Below are positions 1 to 8,594 of a stretch of DNA of 60,507 bases, in pieces. The notes under the pieces were generated by a model. The model did no database searches and had not been told where the DNA came from. It was given only the letters and a program-made list of their open reading frames with translations. How positions within the stretch are numbered: the first letter of the stretch is position 1; every line of letters starts with the position of its first letter. The DNA is taken from contig NZ_JAAZTS010000019.1 of NCBI RefSeq assembly GCF_019239235.1, positions 1-60,507 on the forward strand. The letters are read 5' to 3'. A program made the translations under genes and the position numbers. This stretch comes from Caecibacteroides pullorum. Its GTDB lineage: Bacteria > Bacteroidota > Bacteroidia > Bacteroidales > Bacteroidaceae.

Positions 1-1
1 G

Positions 2-1066
2 CCCGACGCCATCTACCTGAGCGTGGACGGCGGCAAGACCTGGACGCGCGTCAGCGGCGAGGACGGCGAGAAAGGTGACACGGGCGATACGGGCCCGAAA
101 GGCGACAGCGTCTTTGAAAGTGTCGACACGATGAACGCCGACTACATCCTCTTCACCCTGGCGGACGGCAGCACCTTCCAAGTGCCCCGCTACACGGGCA
201 TCGGCCTGACGTTCGATGTTCCGGGTGTATCCCTGCCCTACGGGCAAACGGCGAAAATAAAATGCATTGTCACCGGCATCGACAACCCCACTGCGGACGA
301 CCTCTACCTGATAACCGCCCCCGACGGATGGAAAGTTGTCATCAATGATGACCTCAGCATCAACGTTACCGCCCCCGACGCTGACTCCGAGGGCGAAATC
401 CTCGTGATGCTGGACAACAAGAAGGGCAGCACCACCATCGGGCGCATCACCGTCTTTTGCGGCACTGAGCTGACGATAGGCAACCTCCAGCCCGGCCAGC
501 TTGCCACCCTGATAGGCAGCCGCATCGACCTGAAATCCATCACCGTGACAAGCGGCGAGATCAACGACGACGACTGGGAGGCCATCAAACGGAACAAAGA
601 CATGCTGACCGACCTCGACCTCGCGGGCACCACCTATACGGGCGACGACGCAGCAAAATTTGCATACACCGGACACCTGGGAGGCAACTCGATCCTCCAG
701 ACCCTCAAGCTGCCCCAAGGCGTCACGGGCATCGGAGACTACGCATTCAACCATTGCTCGTCCCTGACCTCCATTGACTTCCCTGTAGCGCTGAATACCA
801 TCGGAAACTACGCATTCTTCGGCTGCTCCTCCCTGAAATCCATCGAAATCCCGAGCGGAGTGACAGGCATCGGTGCGGGGGCATTCGGCGATTGCAGCTC
901 CCTTTCCACCGCCACTTTCCTGGGTGAGACACCGCCCGTACATATTGGTCACGTCTTCTACCAGTATACCGCCCTTTCCGACATCTACGTGCCGGCCGGG
1001 TCGGTAGATGCCTACAAGGAAACATGGTTCGAATACGCGGACAAAATCAAAGCCATCGAGCCGTGA
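2..1066 (+). CDS. BspA-like leucine-rich-repeat surface protein (5' partial)
   Basis: The reading frame is open from the window edge, so the true start lies upstream. Visible in order are a short Gly-Xaa-Yaa collagen-like stretch (GEDGEKGDTGDTGPKGDS), a beta-rich DUF4988/PL29-N-terminal-like segment, and a C-terminal BspA-type LRR_5 block with repeats such as IGDYAFNHCSSLTSI and IGNYAFFGCSSLKSI. It ends in the FxxYTALSDIYVPAGSVDAYK signature often seen at the end of such repeats. Members are usually secreted or cell-surface proteins of gut Bacteroidetes with adhesion or binding roles. Here that role is inferred from family only. The stop codon lies 13 bases before the first palindrome of the 42-bp repeat array. 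Confidence 0.8.
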   Translation, partial: PDAIYLSVDGGKTWTRVSGEDGEKGDTGDTGPKGDSVFESVDTMNADYILFTLADGSTFQVPRYTGIGLTFDVPGVSLPYGQTAKIKCIVTGIDNPTADDLYLITAPDGWKVVINDDLSINVTAPDADSEGEILVMLDNKKGSTTIGRITVFCGTELTIGNLQPGQLATLIGSRIDLKSITVTSGEINDDDWEAIKRNKDMLTDLDLAGTTYTGDDAAKFAYTGHLGGNSILQTLKLPQGVTGIGDYAFNHCSSLTSIDFPVALNTIGNYAFFGCSSLKSIEIPSGVTGIGAGAFGDCSSLSTATFLGETPPVHIGHVFYQYTALSDIYVPAGSVDAYKETWFEYADKIKAIEP

Positions 1067-1079
1067 CGCAGTAGGCCTT

Positions 1080-1341
1080 CCGAGGCCTCGGAAACCCCGC
1101 CAAAAGTTTTAGGCTGCACATCCGAAGGCTCGGAAACCCTGCCAAAAGTTTTAGGCTGCACATCCGAGGCCTCGGAACCCCTCCCAAAAGTTTTAGGCTG
1201 CCTTCCGAGGCCTCGGAAACCCTCCCAAAAGTTTTAGGCTGCACGTCCGAGGCCTCGGAAACCCTGCCAAAAGTTTTGGGCTGCTCGTCCGAGGGCTCGG
1301 AAACCCTGCCAAAAGTTTTGGCCGCGCGTCCGAGGCCTCGG
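1080..1341. repeat. 42-bp tandem array with two palindromes per unit
   Basis: Six units of 41-42 bp plus a closing half unit fill the gap between two genes. Each unit begins with the 12-bp palindrome CCGAGGCCTCGG (two copies vary to CCGAAGGCTCGG or CCGAGGGCTCGG) and carries a second palindrome centred on CCAAAAGTTTTGG. Palindrome starts are at 1080, 1122, 1164, 1205, 1247, 1289 and 1330. Because 42 is a multiple of three, the minus strand is open through the array and would encode a 14-residue repeat (PKTFGRVSEASDVQ-like). I regard that as a by-product of periodicity. Confidence 0.9.
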
Positions 1342-1385
1342 AAATGACCGACAAACCTATTATTAACCCTCAAATACCCAACATT

Positions 1386-2198
1386 ATGAAACAGATTTTA
1401 CCCATTGGGCTCACCGGCCTTCCCGGCGGTACCCACATGCAATTCCACGACCAGGCGAACAGCTACATCATCGAGGCCACCGCCGCCGCGCTGCACGTAG
1501 AGGCGCAGGCCGCGCTGTATGCCTCCCTGCTGAAGCAGGAGGCGGCCATCATCAACCGCCCCTCGTCGCAACGCTACACGCAGCTGCTGGCCGACGCCGA
1601 CACGCGGCGCGACAACGGCCTGATGGTGGTGCTGAACCTCATCAAGGCCCACCAACGTTCCATCGACGACGAGAAATACCGGGCTGCGGCACAGCTGGCT
1701 TCGGTCATCGCACCCTACAACACGGCCTACAGCAACTCCTACATGAAGGAAACGGCTGAAATCAAGGGACTGGTGGCCAGCTTGCGCTCGGCGGAAAACG
1801 CGCCTCTCGTCGCCCTGCTCGGCATAGAGGCCGAAGTGGACTTGCTGGACGAGGCCAACACGGCTTTCGAGGAAATACACCGCCTGAGCCAGGAGGACGC
1901 CCAGCAACGGCAGACACTGGAGGGCATCGACACGAAGGAGTTGCGCGGCCAGGTGGATGCCTGCTACCAGCAAATCGTCCTGGTGGTGAACGCCTTCGCC
2001 ATCGCCTCGCCATCGGACGAGCTGGACGCATTCATCGATTCGGTGAACGGACTCATCTACCGCACGCAGCAGGAGGCCAGCCACTCGCACTCCACCAGCG
2101 GCTCCACGGCAGATACCGGCACGGATACGCCCGAACCCACGCCCGAACCGGAACCCGGCGGCGGCGAGGACGAGGGCGAAGGCGGAAGCCCGCTATAA
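1386..2198 (+). CDS. DUF6261-like protein
   Basis: A 270-residue, largely alpha-helical soluble protein that matches, from memory, the Bacteroidetes family DUF6261, whose function is unknown. There is no signal peptide or membrane segment. The body is rich in Ala, Leu, Gln and Glu. The C-terminal 35 residues form a low-complexity Ser/Thr/Pro/Glu/Gly tail (TPEPTPEPEPGGG) that looks like a disordered linker. An in-frame ATG exists at 1344, but it sits next to the last repeat palindrome, so I prefer the ATG at 1386, which follows an AT-rich stretch. The family assignment is moderate. Confidence 0.65.
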   Translation: MKQILPIGLTGLPGGTHMQFHDQANSYIIEATAAALHVEAQAALYASLLKQEAAIINRPSSQRYTQLLADADTRRDNGLMVVLNLIKAHQRSIDDEKYRAAAQLASVIAPYNTAYSNSYMKETAEIKGLVASLRSAENAPLVALLGIEAEVDLLDEANTAFEEIHRLSQEDAQQRQTLEGIDTKELRGQVDACYQQIVLVVNAFAIASPSDELDAFIDSVNGLIYRTQQEASHSHSTSGSTADTGTDTPEPTPEPEPGGGEDEGEGGSPL

Positions 2199-2268
2199 AT
2201 TGATAATTGATAATTGATAATTGATAATTGAAAATTCATTCTCCATTTTCCATTCTCAATTCTCCATT
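2199..2268. repeat. Two adjacent heptanucleotide tandem arrays
   Basis: Directly after the stop codon there are four perfect ATTGATA units and one degenerate unit (2199-2233), followed at once by CATTCTC-type units (CATTCTC, CATTTTC, CATTCTC, AATTCTC; 2237-2264). Both arrays have a 7-bp period. They lie between the gene end and the terminator. Confidence 0.85.
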
Positions 2269-2296
2269 AAAAAAGGGGCTTCGGCCCCTTTTTTTT
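2269..2296 (+). terminator. Rho-independent terminator
   Basis: Stem GGGGC, tetraloop TTCG, stem GCCCC, flanked by an A-run and eight Ts. The T-run merges directly into the mnmG promoter. Confidence 0.9.
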
Positions 2297-2297
2297 G

Positions 2298-2305
2298 TAC
2301 CTTTG
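2298..2305 (+). promoter_or_regulatory. Bacteroidetes -7 box of the mnmG promoter
   Basis: TACCTTTG matches TAnnTTTG and lies 28 nt before the mnmG ATG. It begins one base after the terminator T-run, so the terminator of one unit and the promoter of the next are fused. Confidence 0.7.
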
Positions 2306-2333
2306 CCCAGCAAAAGCAAAGAAACAGAGAACA

Positions 2334-4208
2334 ATGGAATTCAACTACGACGTAATCGTGATAGGCGCCGGCCATGCCGGATGCGAAGCCGCAGCCGCCG
2401 CAGCCCGCCTGGGCTCGGAGACCTGCCTCATCACCATGGACATGAACAAAATCGGGCAAATGAGCTGCAACCCCGCCGTGGGCGGCATCGCCAAGGGACA
2501 AATCGTCCGCGAAATCGACGCCCTGGGCGGACACATGGGCCTGGTGACGGACCGAACGGCCATCCAGTTCCGCCTGCTCAACCGCTCGAAAGGTCCCGCC
2601 ATGTGGAGCCCCCGCGCGCAGTGCGACCGTGCCAAGTTCATCTGGGCCTGGCGCGAGGTGCTGGAAAACACGCCCCACCTGCACATCTGGCAGGACACCG
2701 TACGCCGCCTGCTCGTCGAGGACGGTGAAGTGCGGGGCGTGGAGACAGTATGGGGCGTGACGTTCCACGCACGCTGCGTCATCGTCACTGCCGGCACCTT
2801 CCTGAACGGACTGATGCACGTGGGCCGCACCATGCTGCCCGGCGGACGCATGGCCGAACCCGCTTCGTACGAACTGACCGAATCCATCGCCGCGCACGGC
2901 ATCGCTTACGGCCGCATGAAGACCGGCACGCCCGTGCGCATCGACGGCCGCAGCGTCCACTACGAGGATATGGAAGTGCAAGACGGCGAGGCGGACTTCC
3001 ACAAGTTCTCCTTCCTCGACACCCCTACCCGACAACTCAAGCAGCTGCCCTGCTGGACGTGCTACACCAACGAGGAAGCGCACGAGGTGCTGCGCCGCGG
3101 CCTGCCCGATTCGCCCCTTTTCAACGGGCAGATCCAGAGCATCGGGCCGCGCTACTGCCCCAGCATCGAGACGAAAATCGTCACCTTCCCCGACAAGCCA
3201 CAGCACCAGCTCTTCCTGGAGCCCGAAGGCGAGACCACGCAGGAACTCTACCTGAACGGCTTCTCCTCGTCCCTGCCGATGGACATCCAGTTGGAAGCGC
3301 TGAAGAAGATTCCCGCCTTCCGCGACCTGGTGGTCTACCGCCCCGGCTACGCCATCGAGTACGACTACTTCGACCCCACGCAGCTGAAGCATACGCTGGA
3401 AACGAAGAAAATCAAAAACCTCTTCCTGGCTGGACAGGTGAACGGCACCACAGGCTACGAGGAAGCAGCCGGACAAGGCATCATCGCAGGCATCAACGCC
3501 CACATCAACTGCCACGGCGGCGAACCTTTCACCCTGGCACGCGACGAAGCGTATATTGGCGTGCTCATCGACGACCTCGTAACAAAAGGCGTCGACGAAC
3601 CCTACCGCATGTTCACCTCGCGCGCTGAATACCGCATCCTGCTCCGCATGGACGATGCCGACATGCGCCTCACTGAACGCGCCTACCATTTGGGCCTGGC
3701 CACGCGCCACCGCTATGATCTGCTGACCAGCAAACGCGAAGCCGTGAACCACATCCTGGACTTCGCCCGCAGCTACTCCATCAAGCCGGCGCTCATCAAT
3801 CCCGCGCTCGAAGCACTGGGCACTACCCCGCTCCGCCAGGGCTGCAAACTGATCGATCTCATCAACCGCCCGCAGGTAACTATCGCTAATATTGCCGAGC
3901 ACGTCAGCGCCTTCCACCGCGAGCTGGACAAGGTAACCGAGCGTCGCGACGAGATTCTGGAAGCTGCCGAAATCCTCATCAAGTACGAAGGCTACATCGG
4001 CCGCGAACGTATGATTGCCGATAAGCTGGCCCGTCTGGAGAGTATCAAGATCAAGGGCAAGTTCGACTACAACTCCTTACAGTCCCTCTCCACCGAGGCG
4101 CGACAGAAGCTGGTGAAGATCGACCCGGAGACCATCGCACAGGCCAGCCGCATCCCCGGTGTATCCCCCAGCGACATCAACGTCCTGCTGGTGCTTTGCG
4201 GCCGCTGA
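2334..4208 (+). CDS. mnmG: tRNA uridine-5-carboxymethylaminomethyl modification enzyme MnmG (GidA)
   Basis: A 624-residue FAD-dependent enzyme. With MnmE it installs the cmnm5 group on the wobble uridine of tRNAs in the cytoplasm. The N-terminus carries the dinucleotide-binding motif VIGAGHAGCEAA, followed by the family blocks SCNPAVGGIAKG and DRTAIQFRLLNRSKGPAMWSP. The length equals the usual ~620-630 residues. I chose the ATG at 2334 over an upstream TTG because it lies just downstream of the -7 box and gives the canonical N-terminus. It heads a run of same-strand housekeeping genes. A parS-like site follows the stop codon, and gidA is often near replication origins. Confidence 0.97.
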   Translation: MEFNYDVIVIGAGHAGCEAAAAAARLGSETCLITMDMNKIGQMSCNPAVGGIAKGQIVREIDALGGHMGLVTDRTAIQFRLLNRSKGPAMWSPRAQCDRAKFIWAWREVLENTPHLHIWQDTVRRLLVEDGEVRGVETVWGVTFHARCVIVTAGTFLNGLMHVGRTMLPGGRMAEPASYELTESIAAHGIAYGRMKTGTPVRIDGRSVHYEDMEVQDGEADFHKFSFLDTPTRQLKQLPCWTCYTNEEAHEVLRRGLPDSPLFNGQIQSIGPRYCPSIETKIVTFPDKPQHQLFLEPEGETTQELYLNGFSSSLPMDIQLEALKKIPAFRDLVVYRPGYAIEYDYFDPTQLKHTLETKKIKNLFLAGQVNGTTGYEEAAGQGIIAGINAHINCHGGEPFTLARDEAYIGVLIDDLVTKGVDEPYRMFTSRAEYRILLRMDDADMRLTERAYHLGLATRHRYDLLTSKREAVNHILDFARSYSIKPALINPALEALGTTPLRQGCKLIDLINRPQVTIANIAEHVSAFHRELDKVTERRDEILEAAEILIKYEGYIGRERMIADKLARLESIKIKGKFDYNSLQSLSTEARQKLVKIDPETIAQASRIPGVSPSDINVLLVLCGR

Positions 4209-4217
4209 CGGGCCTTA

Positions 4218-4233
4218 CGTTCCACGTGAAACA
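4218..4233. promoter_or_regulatory. parS-like site (ParB binding sequence)
   Basis: CGTTCCACGTGAAACA differs only at its first base from the parS consensus TGTTNCACGTGAAACA known from Bacillus and widely conserved. The CACGTG core and the GAAACA arm are intact. It is intergenic, ten bases after the mnmG stop codon, a chromosomal setting in which parS sites are plausible. ParB binding is inferred. Confidence 0.7.
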
Positions 4234-4266
4234 AAAAGTTCAATAAACCTAATAAAACAACTGATT

Positions 4267-4791
4267 ATGAGCAAAGAAACTCTAAAGAAAAGCATCCGCG
4301 AAATACCCGACTTTCCGATACCGGGCATCCTGTTCTACGACGTGACTACCCTGTTCAAAGACCCAGCCGCCCTACAGGAACTTTCGGACACGATGTACGA
4401 GATGTACAAAGACAAAGGCATCACGAAGGTCGTGGGCATCGAGTCGCGCGGCTTCATCATGGGACCGATCCTCGCCACCCGCCTGGGAGCCGGATTTGTA
4501 CCTATCCGCAAGCCCGGTAAGCTGCCCGCCGAGACCATCGAAGAAAGCTACGAGAAAGAATACGGTAAGGATACGGTGCAGATGCACAAGGACGCCATCG
4601 ATGAAAACGACGTTATCCTGCTTCACGACGACCTGTTGGCTACCGGCGGTACCATGGCCGCAGCCTGCAAGCTGGTGAAGCAGATGAACCCCAAGAAAAT
4701 CTACGTAAACTTCATCATCGAGTTACAAGAACTGCACGGCAGAAATGTCTTCGACAAGGACATCGACATAGAAAGTGTTCTTTCTCTCTGA
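4267..4791 (+). CDS. apt: Adenine phosphoribosyltransferase
   Basis: A 174-residue cytoplasmic purine-salvage enzyme that converts adenine and PRPP to AMP. The PRPP-binding loop is clear at residues 116-130 (VILLHDDLLATGGTM), and the N-terminal block IPDFPIPGILFYDVTTL is typical of APT. The ATG at 4267 gives the standard length. The longer in-frame extension upstream overlaps mnmG and the parS-like site and is rejected. It is separated from mnmG by 58 nt with no terminator, so co-transcription is likely. Confidence 0.96.
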   Translation: MSKETLKKSIREIPDFPIPGILFYDVTTLFKDPAALQELSDTMYEMYKDKGITKVVGIESRGFIMGPILATRLGAGFVPIRKPGKLPAETIEESYEKEYGKDTVQMHKDAIDENDVILLHDDLLATGGTMAAACKLVKQMNPKKIYVNFIIELQELHGRNVFDKDIDIESVLSL

Positions 4792-4798
4792 TTTCATC

Positions 4799-4843
4799 GG
4801 GACACAGACAGGAAGACACAATCCCAACGCCCTGCCTGTGTCC
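4799..4843 (+). terminator. Hairpin between apt and uvrC
   Basis: Imperfect inverted repeat GGACACAGACAGG / CCTGCCTGTGTCC with an 18-nt loop and a pyrimidine-rich tail lacking a clean T-run. It may attenuate transcription or protect the apt mRNA 3' end. Confidence 0.5.
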
Positions 4844-4875
4844 TTCTTCTCCTCCGACCTTAACCCCGACTTCCC

Positions 4876-6723
4876 ATGGACAAAGACCCCGAACTGAAGC
4901 TCAACGACTACCTGAGAGGCATCGTGCTGAACCTGCCCGAGAGCCCCGGTATCTACCAATACCTGAACGATGAAGGAACCATTATCTACGTTGGAAAGGC
5001 CAAAAATCTGAAAAGAAGAGTTTCCTCTTACTTCAACCGCGAACACGGTCCCGGCAAGACAAGGGTACTGGTGAGCAAGATTGCCGACATCCGCTACATC
5101 GTGGTCAATACGGAAGAAGACGCGCTGCTGCTGGAAAACAACCTCATCAAGAAATACAAACCGCGCTACAACGTTCTGCTGAAAGACGACAAGACCTACC
5201 CCAGCATCTGCATCCAGAACGAATACTTTCCACGTATTTTCAAGACACGCCGCATCATCCGCAACGGTTCGACCTATTACGGTCCCTACAGCCATCTGCC
5301 GTCCATGTATGCCGTCCTCGACCTCATCAAGCACCTGTATCCCATCCGCACCTGCAACCTCAACCTCAGTCCGGAAAACATACGCGCAGGCAAGTTCAAT
5401 GTTTGTTTGGAATACCACATCAAAAACTGTGCCGGCCCCTGTATCGGCAAGCAGAGCCATGAGGAATACCTGAAGAATATCGGTGAAATCAAAGAAATCC
5501 TGAAAGGAAACACACGCGACGTGGAGCAAATGCTCTATCAGCAGATGCAGGATCTGGCCGCCGAAATGAAATTCGAGGAAGCACAGAAGGTCAAGGAGAA
5601 ATACCTGTTGATAGAGAACTACCGTTCACGCTCGGAAGTGGTCAGCAACGTGCTTCACAACATCGACGTCTTCTCCATCGAAGAAGATGCCGATGAAAAG
5701 GCGGCTTTCATCAACTACCTGCACATCACGAACGGTGCCGTCAACCAAGCCTTCACTTTCGAATACAAAAAGCGCCTTGAGGAAACCAAGGAGGAACTGC
5801 TCCAACTGGGCATCATCGAGATGCGCGAACGCTACAAAAGCCAGTCATGCGAAATCATCGTGCCCTTCGAACTGAACATGGAATTGAAGGACGTGACCTT
5901 CACCATCCCCCAGCGTGGCGACAAAAAGAAACTGCTCGACTTGTCTATCCAGAATGTGAAGCAATACAAGGTGGACCGCCTGAAACAGCAGGAGAAACTG
6001 AACCCCGAGCAGCGCACCACGCGCCTGCTGAAGGAAATCCAACAACAACTGCACCTGGACCGCCTGCCCCTTCGCATCGAGTGCTTCGACAACTCGAACA
6101 TTCAGGGCTCCGACCCGGTGGCCGGCTGCGTGGTCTTCGCCAAGGGAAAGCCGTCGAAAAAGGACTACCGCAAGTACAACATCAAGACCGTGGAAGGCCC
6201 CGACGACTATGCCTCGATGAAAGAGGTCGTATGGAGGCGATACAAGCGCGCTGTAGAGGAGAACACACCTCTGCCCGACCTCCTCATCACCGACGGTGGA
6301 AAGGGTCAAATGAGCGCCGTAAAAGAGGTTGTGGACGACCTAGGGCTGAACATCCCCATCGCCGGCCTGGCCAAAGACAACCGCCACCGCACAAACGAGC
6401 TGCTCTTTGGCTTCCCTCCGCAAAGCATTGGCCTGAAACAGGGTACACCACTATTTAACCTGCTAACCCGTATACAGGACGAAGTACACCGCTATGCCAT
6501 CACCTTCCACCGCGACAAGCGCAGCAAGCGGCAGACGGCTTCGGAACTGGACGAAATAAAAGGCATCGGTGAAAAGACCAAAAACACCCTGCTCAAAGAG
6601 TTCAAGAGCGTGAAACGCCTCCGCGAAGCCACGCCGCAGGAATGGGCGGCCGTCGTAGGCGAGGCCAAAGCACGCATCCTGCAGGAACACTTCGGCAAGC
6701 AAAAGGACGGGGCTCAGCAATAA
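4876..6723 (+). CDS. uvrC: Excinuclease ABC subunit C
   Basis: A 615-residue nucleotide-excision-repair nuclease that makes both incisions with UvrAB. The N-terminal GIY-YIG domain is visible (PGIYQYL at 24-30, IIYVGKAKNLKRRVSSYF at 36-53). A UVR motif (KFEEAQKVKEKY) sits near residue 232. The RNase-H-like C-terminal nuclease contains IECFDNSNIQGSDPVAGCVVF and ITDGGKGQ. The end holds helix-hairpin-helix motifs (IKGIGEKTKNTLLKEFKSVKRL, about 560-582). Full length, no anomalies. The 84-nt gap after apt holds only the hairpin described separately. Confidence 0.97.
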   Translation: MDKDPELKLNDYLRGIVLNLPESPGIYQYLNDEGTIIYVGKAKNLKRRVSSYFNREHGPGKTRVLVSKIADIRYIVVNTEEDALLLENNLIKKYKPRYNVLLKDDKTYPSICIQNEYFPRIFKTRRIIRNGSTYYGPYSHLPSMYAVLDLIKHLYPIRTCNLNLSPENIRAGKFNVCLEYHIKNCAGPCIGKQSHEEYLKNIGEIKEILKGNTRDVEQMLYQQMQDLAAEMKFEEAQKVKEKYLLIENYRSRSEVVSNVLHNIDVFSIEEDADEKAAFINYLHITNGAVNQAFTFEYKKRLEETKEELLQLGIIEMRERYKSQSCEIIVPFELNMELKDVTFTIPQRGDKKKLLDLSIQNVKQYKVDRLKQQEKLNPEQRTTRLLKEIQQQLHLDRLPLRIECFDNSNIQGSDPVAGCVVFAKGKPSKKDYRKYNIKTVEGPDDYASMKEVVWRRYKRAVEENTPLPDLLITDGGKGQMSAVKEVVDDLGLNIPIAGLAKDNRHRTNELLFGFPPQSIGLKQGTPLFNLLTRIQDEVHRYAITFHRDKRSKRQTASELDEIKGIGEKTKNTLLKEFKSVKRLREATPQEWAAVVGEAKARILQEHFGKQKDGAQQ

Positions 6724-6744
6724 AAATAAGCGGGCTTATTTTTA
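6721..6744 (+). terminator. AT-rich terminator overlapping the uvrC stop codon
   Basis: A perfect 11-bp inverted repeat (TAAAAATAAGC / GCTTATTTTTA, 2-nt centre). The left arm begins with the uvrC stop codon. Confidence 0.7.
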
Positions 6745-6820
6745 TTGCATTCTCCTTTCACTATCTTTCAATAAGATAGGAGGCGGTTCGGCATAATCAA
6801 ATTGAAAAACTTAGTTTTCA

Positions 6821-6852
6821 TTTGCTTCTGCGCTCACCTTTCACTATCTTTG
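6821..6852 (+). promoter_or_regulatory. Promoter of the dtd unit
   Basis: TTTG at 6821-6824 and TATCTTTG at 6845-6852, 20 bp apart, match the Bacteroidetes housekeeping consensus. It lies 28 nt upstream of the dtd ATG. Confidence 0.8.
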
Positions 6853-6880
6853 TCAGTCAGTAAAACAAGATACAAAGACA

Positions 6881-7333
6881 ATGAGAGTAGTGATACAACG
6901 CACCGCACACGCTTCAGTGACCATCAACGGACATTGCAAGGCAGCCATCGGCCAAGGCATGATGATACTCGTAGGCATCGAAGAAGCCGACGGACAGGAA
7001 GACATCGACTGGCTCTGCAAGAAAATCGTAAACCTGCGCATCTTCGACGATGAAAACGGCGTAATGAACCGCTCCATCCTCGACGCGGGAGGCGACATCC
7101 TCGTCATCAGCCAGTTCACCCTGCACGCCTCGACGAAGAAAGGAAACCGCCCGTCGTACATACGCGCCGCCAAGCCGGAGATTTCAATCCCCCTCTACGA
7201 ACGGTTCTGCCAGGACCTCTCGGCCGCACTGGGCAAGGAAATAGGTACGGGAGAATTCGGTGCCGACATGAAGGTGGAGCTGTTGAATGACGGCCCCGTC
7301 ACCATCTGCATCGACACCAAAAACAAGGAATAA
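6881..7333 (+). CDS. dtd: D-aminoacyl-tRNA deacylase
   Basis: A 150-residue cytoplasmic proofreading enzyme that hydrolyses D-amino acids (and glycine) from mischarged tRNAs. The two family motifs are present: SQFTL at 77-81 and the Gly-cisPro motif in NDGPVTICID at 136-145. Length is typical. It is the first gene of a short operon, with the MazG-like gene starting 18 nt after its stop. Confidence 0.96.
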   Translation: MRVVIQRTAHASVTINGHCKAAIGQGMMILVGIEEADGQEDIDWLCKKIVNLRIFDDENGVMNRSILDAGGDILVISQFTLHASTKKGNRPSYIRAAKPEISIPLYERFCQDLSAALGKEIGTGEFGADMKVELLNDGPVTICIDTKNKE

Positions 7334-7351
7334 CCCTAAAAACGCAGCGAT

Positions 7352-7687
7352 ATGACACTGGAAGAAGCACAAAAACAGGTGGACAATTGGATCAGGACGT
7401 ACGGCGTACGCTACTTCAGCGAACTGACCAATATGGCCGTACTGACCGAGGAAGTGGGCGAACTGGCCCGCGTCATGGCCCGCAAGTACGGCGACCAGTC
7501 GTTCAAGCCCGGTGAAAAGGACAATTTGGACGAAGAGATAGCCGACGTCTTCTGGGTGCTGCTCTGCATCGCCAACCAGACGGGCGTCGACCTGACCGAA
7601 GCTTTCCGCCGCAGCATCGAGAAGAAAACGAAACGAGATCAAGACAGACATATCAACAACCCTAAACTGAAGGAACATGGAAAGTAA
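7352..7687 (+). CDS. MazG-like nucleotide pyrophosphohydrolase
   Basis: A 111-residue all-helical protein of the MazG/iMazG family that likely hydrolyses nucleoside triphosphates to monophosphates and pyrophosphate. The metal-binding pattern is present as EEVGELAR (33-40) and EEIADVFWVL (61-70). The gene overlaps deoC by 11 bases, which suggests translational coupling. Exact substrate cannot be told from sequence. Confidence 0.9.
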   Translation: MTLEEAQKQVDNWIRTYGVRYFSELTNMAVLTEEVGELARVMARKYGDQSFKPGEKDNLDEEIADVFWVLLCIANQTGVDLTEAFRRSIEKKTKRDQDRHINNPKLKEHGK

Positions 7688-8579
7688 AGAGCCCACCAAA
7701 AGCAAGTATGACGAAGCGCTGGCCAAATACAACACCAGCCTCGACGATGCGGACGTAGCCGCACAAGTGAAAGCCATCATCGAACAGAAAGTGGCCGAAA
7801 ATGATACGCCCGAAGTCAAGAAATTCCTCTTCCACTGCATCGACCTCACTACGCTGAACACTACAGACAGCGACGAAAGTGTAATGCGCTTCACTCAGAA
7901 TGTGAATCGCTTCGACGAAGAATTCCCCGATATGAAGAACGTGGCTGCCATCTGCGTCTATCCCAATTTTGCCGAAATCGTGAAAGATACACTCGAAGTG
8001 GAAGACGTAAAGATTGCCTGTGTATCGGGCGGATTCCCTTCCTCACAGACCTTTACCGAAGTAAAAGTTGCCGAAACCGCGATGGCTATTATGGACGGAG
8101 CCGACGAGATAGACATCGTCATCTCGGTAGGCAAGTTCCTCGTAGGCGACTATGAAAGCGTGTGCGACGAGATTCAGGAATTAAAAGAAACCTGCAAGGA
8201 CAAGCATCTGAAGGTTATCCTTGAGACAGGCGCCCTCCGTACGGCTTCGAACATCAAAAAAGCCTCGATTTTATCGATGTATGCCGGTGCTGACTTCATC
8301 AAAACCTCGACCGGAAAACAGCAGCCTGCCGCCACACCCGAAGCCGCTTACGTGATGTGCCAAGCCATCAAGGAATATTACGAAGAGACGGGCAACAAGG
8401 TAGGCTTCAAGCCAGCCGGAGGCATCAACACGGTGAACGACGCCCTCGTCTACTACTCCATCGTGAAGGAAGTGCTGGGCGAAGAGTGGCTGAACAACAC
8501 CCTGTTCCGCCTGGGCACCAGCCGCCTGGCCAACCTGCTGCTGAGCGACATACTGGGCAAGGAGACGAAGTTCTTCTAA
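7677..8579 (+). CDS. deoC: Deoxyribose-phosphate aldolase
   Basis: A 300-residue cytoplasmic class I aldolase cleaving 2-deoxyribose-5-phosphate to acetaldehyde and glyceraldehyde-3-phosphate in deoxynucleoside catabolism. The Schiff-base lysine lies in GADFIKTSTGK (about residue 208), and the second conserved lysine lies in GFKPAGGI. Other core blocks are VCVYP-like AAICVYPNF and GADEIDIVISVGKF. The N-terminal extension of about 50 residues fits the longer Bacteroidetes form. Last gene of the dtd operon. Confidence 0.95.
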   Translation: MESKEPTKSKYDEALAKYNTSLDDADVAAQVKAIIEQKVAENDTPEVKKFLFHCIDLTTLNTTDSDESVMRFTQNVNRFDEEFPDMKNVAAICVYPNFAEIVKDTLEVEDVKIACVSGGFPSSQTFTEVKVAETAMAIMDGADEIDIVISVGKFLVGDYESVCDEIQELKETCKDKHLKVILETGALRTASNIKKASILSMYAGADFIKTSTGKQQPAATPEAAYVMCQAIKEYYEETGNKVGFKPAGGINTVNDALVYYSIVKEVLGEEWLNNTLFRLGTSRLANLLLSDILGKETKFF

Positions 8580-8594
8580 ACAGAATAGAAACAC

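Noticed and set aside
1047..1373. Minus-strand 108-residue repeat protein in the 42-bp array
   Set aside because: It exists because the repeat length is a multiple of three without stops. No promoter, signal or flanking domain supports it, and the frame runs into the end of the BspA-like gene.
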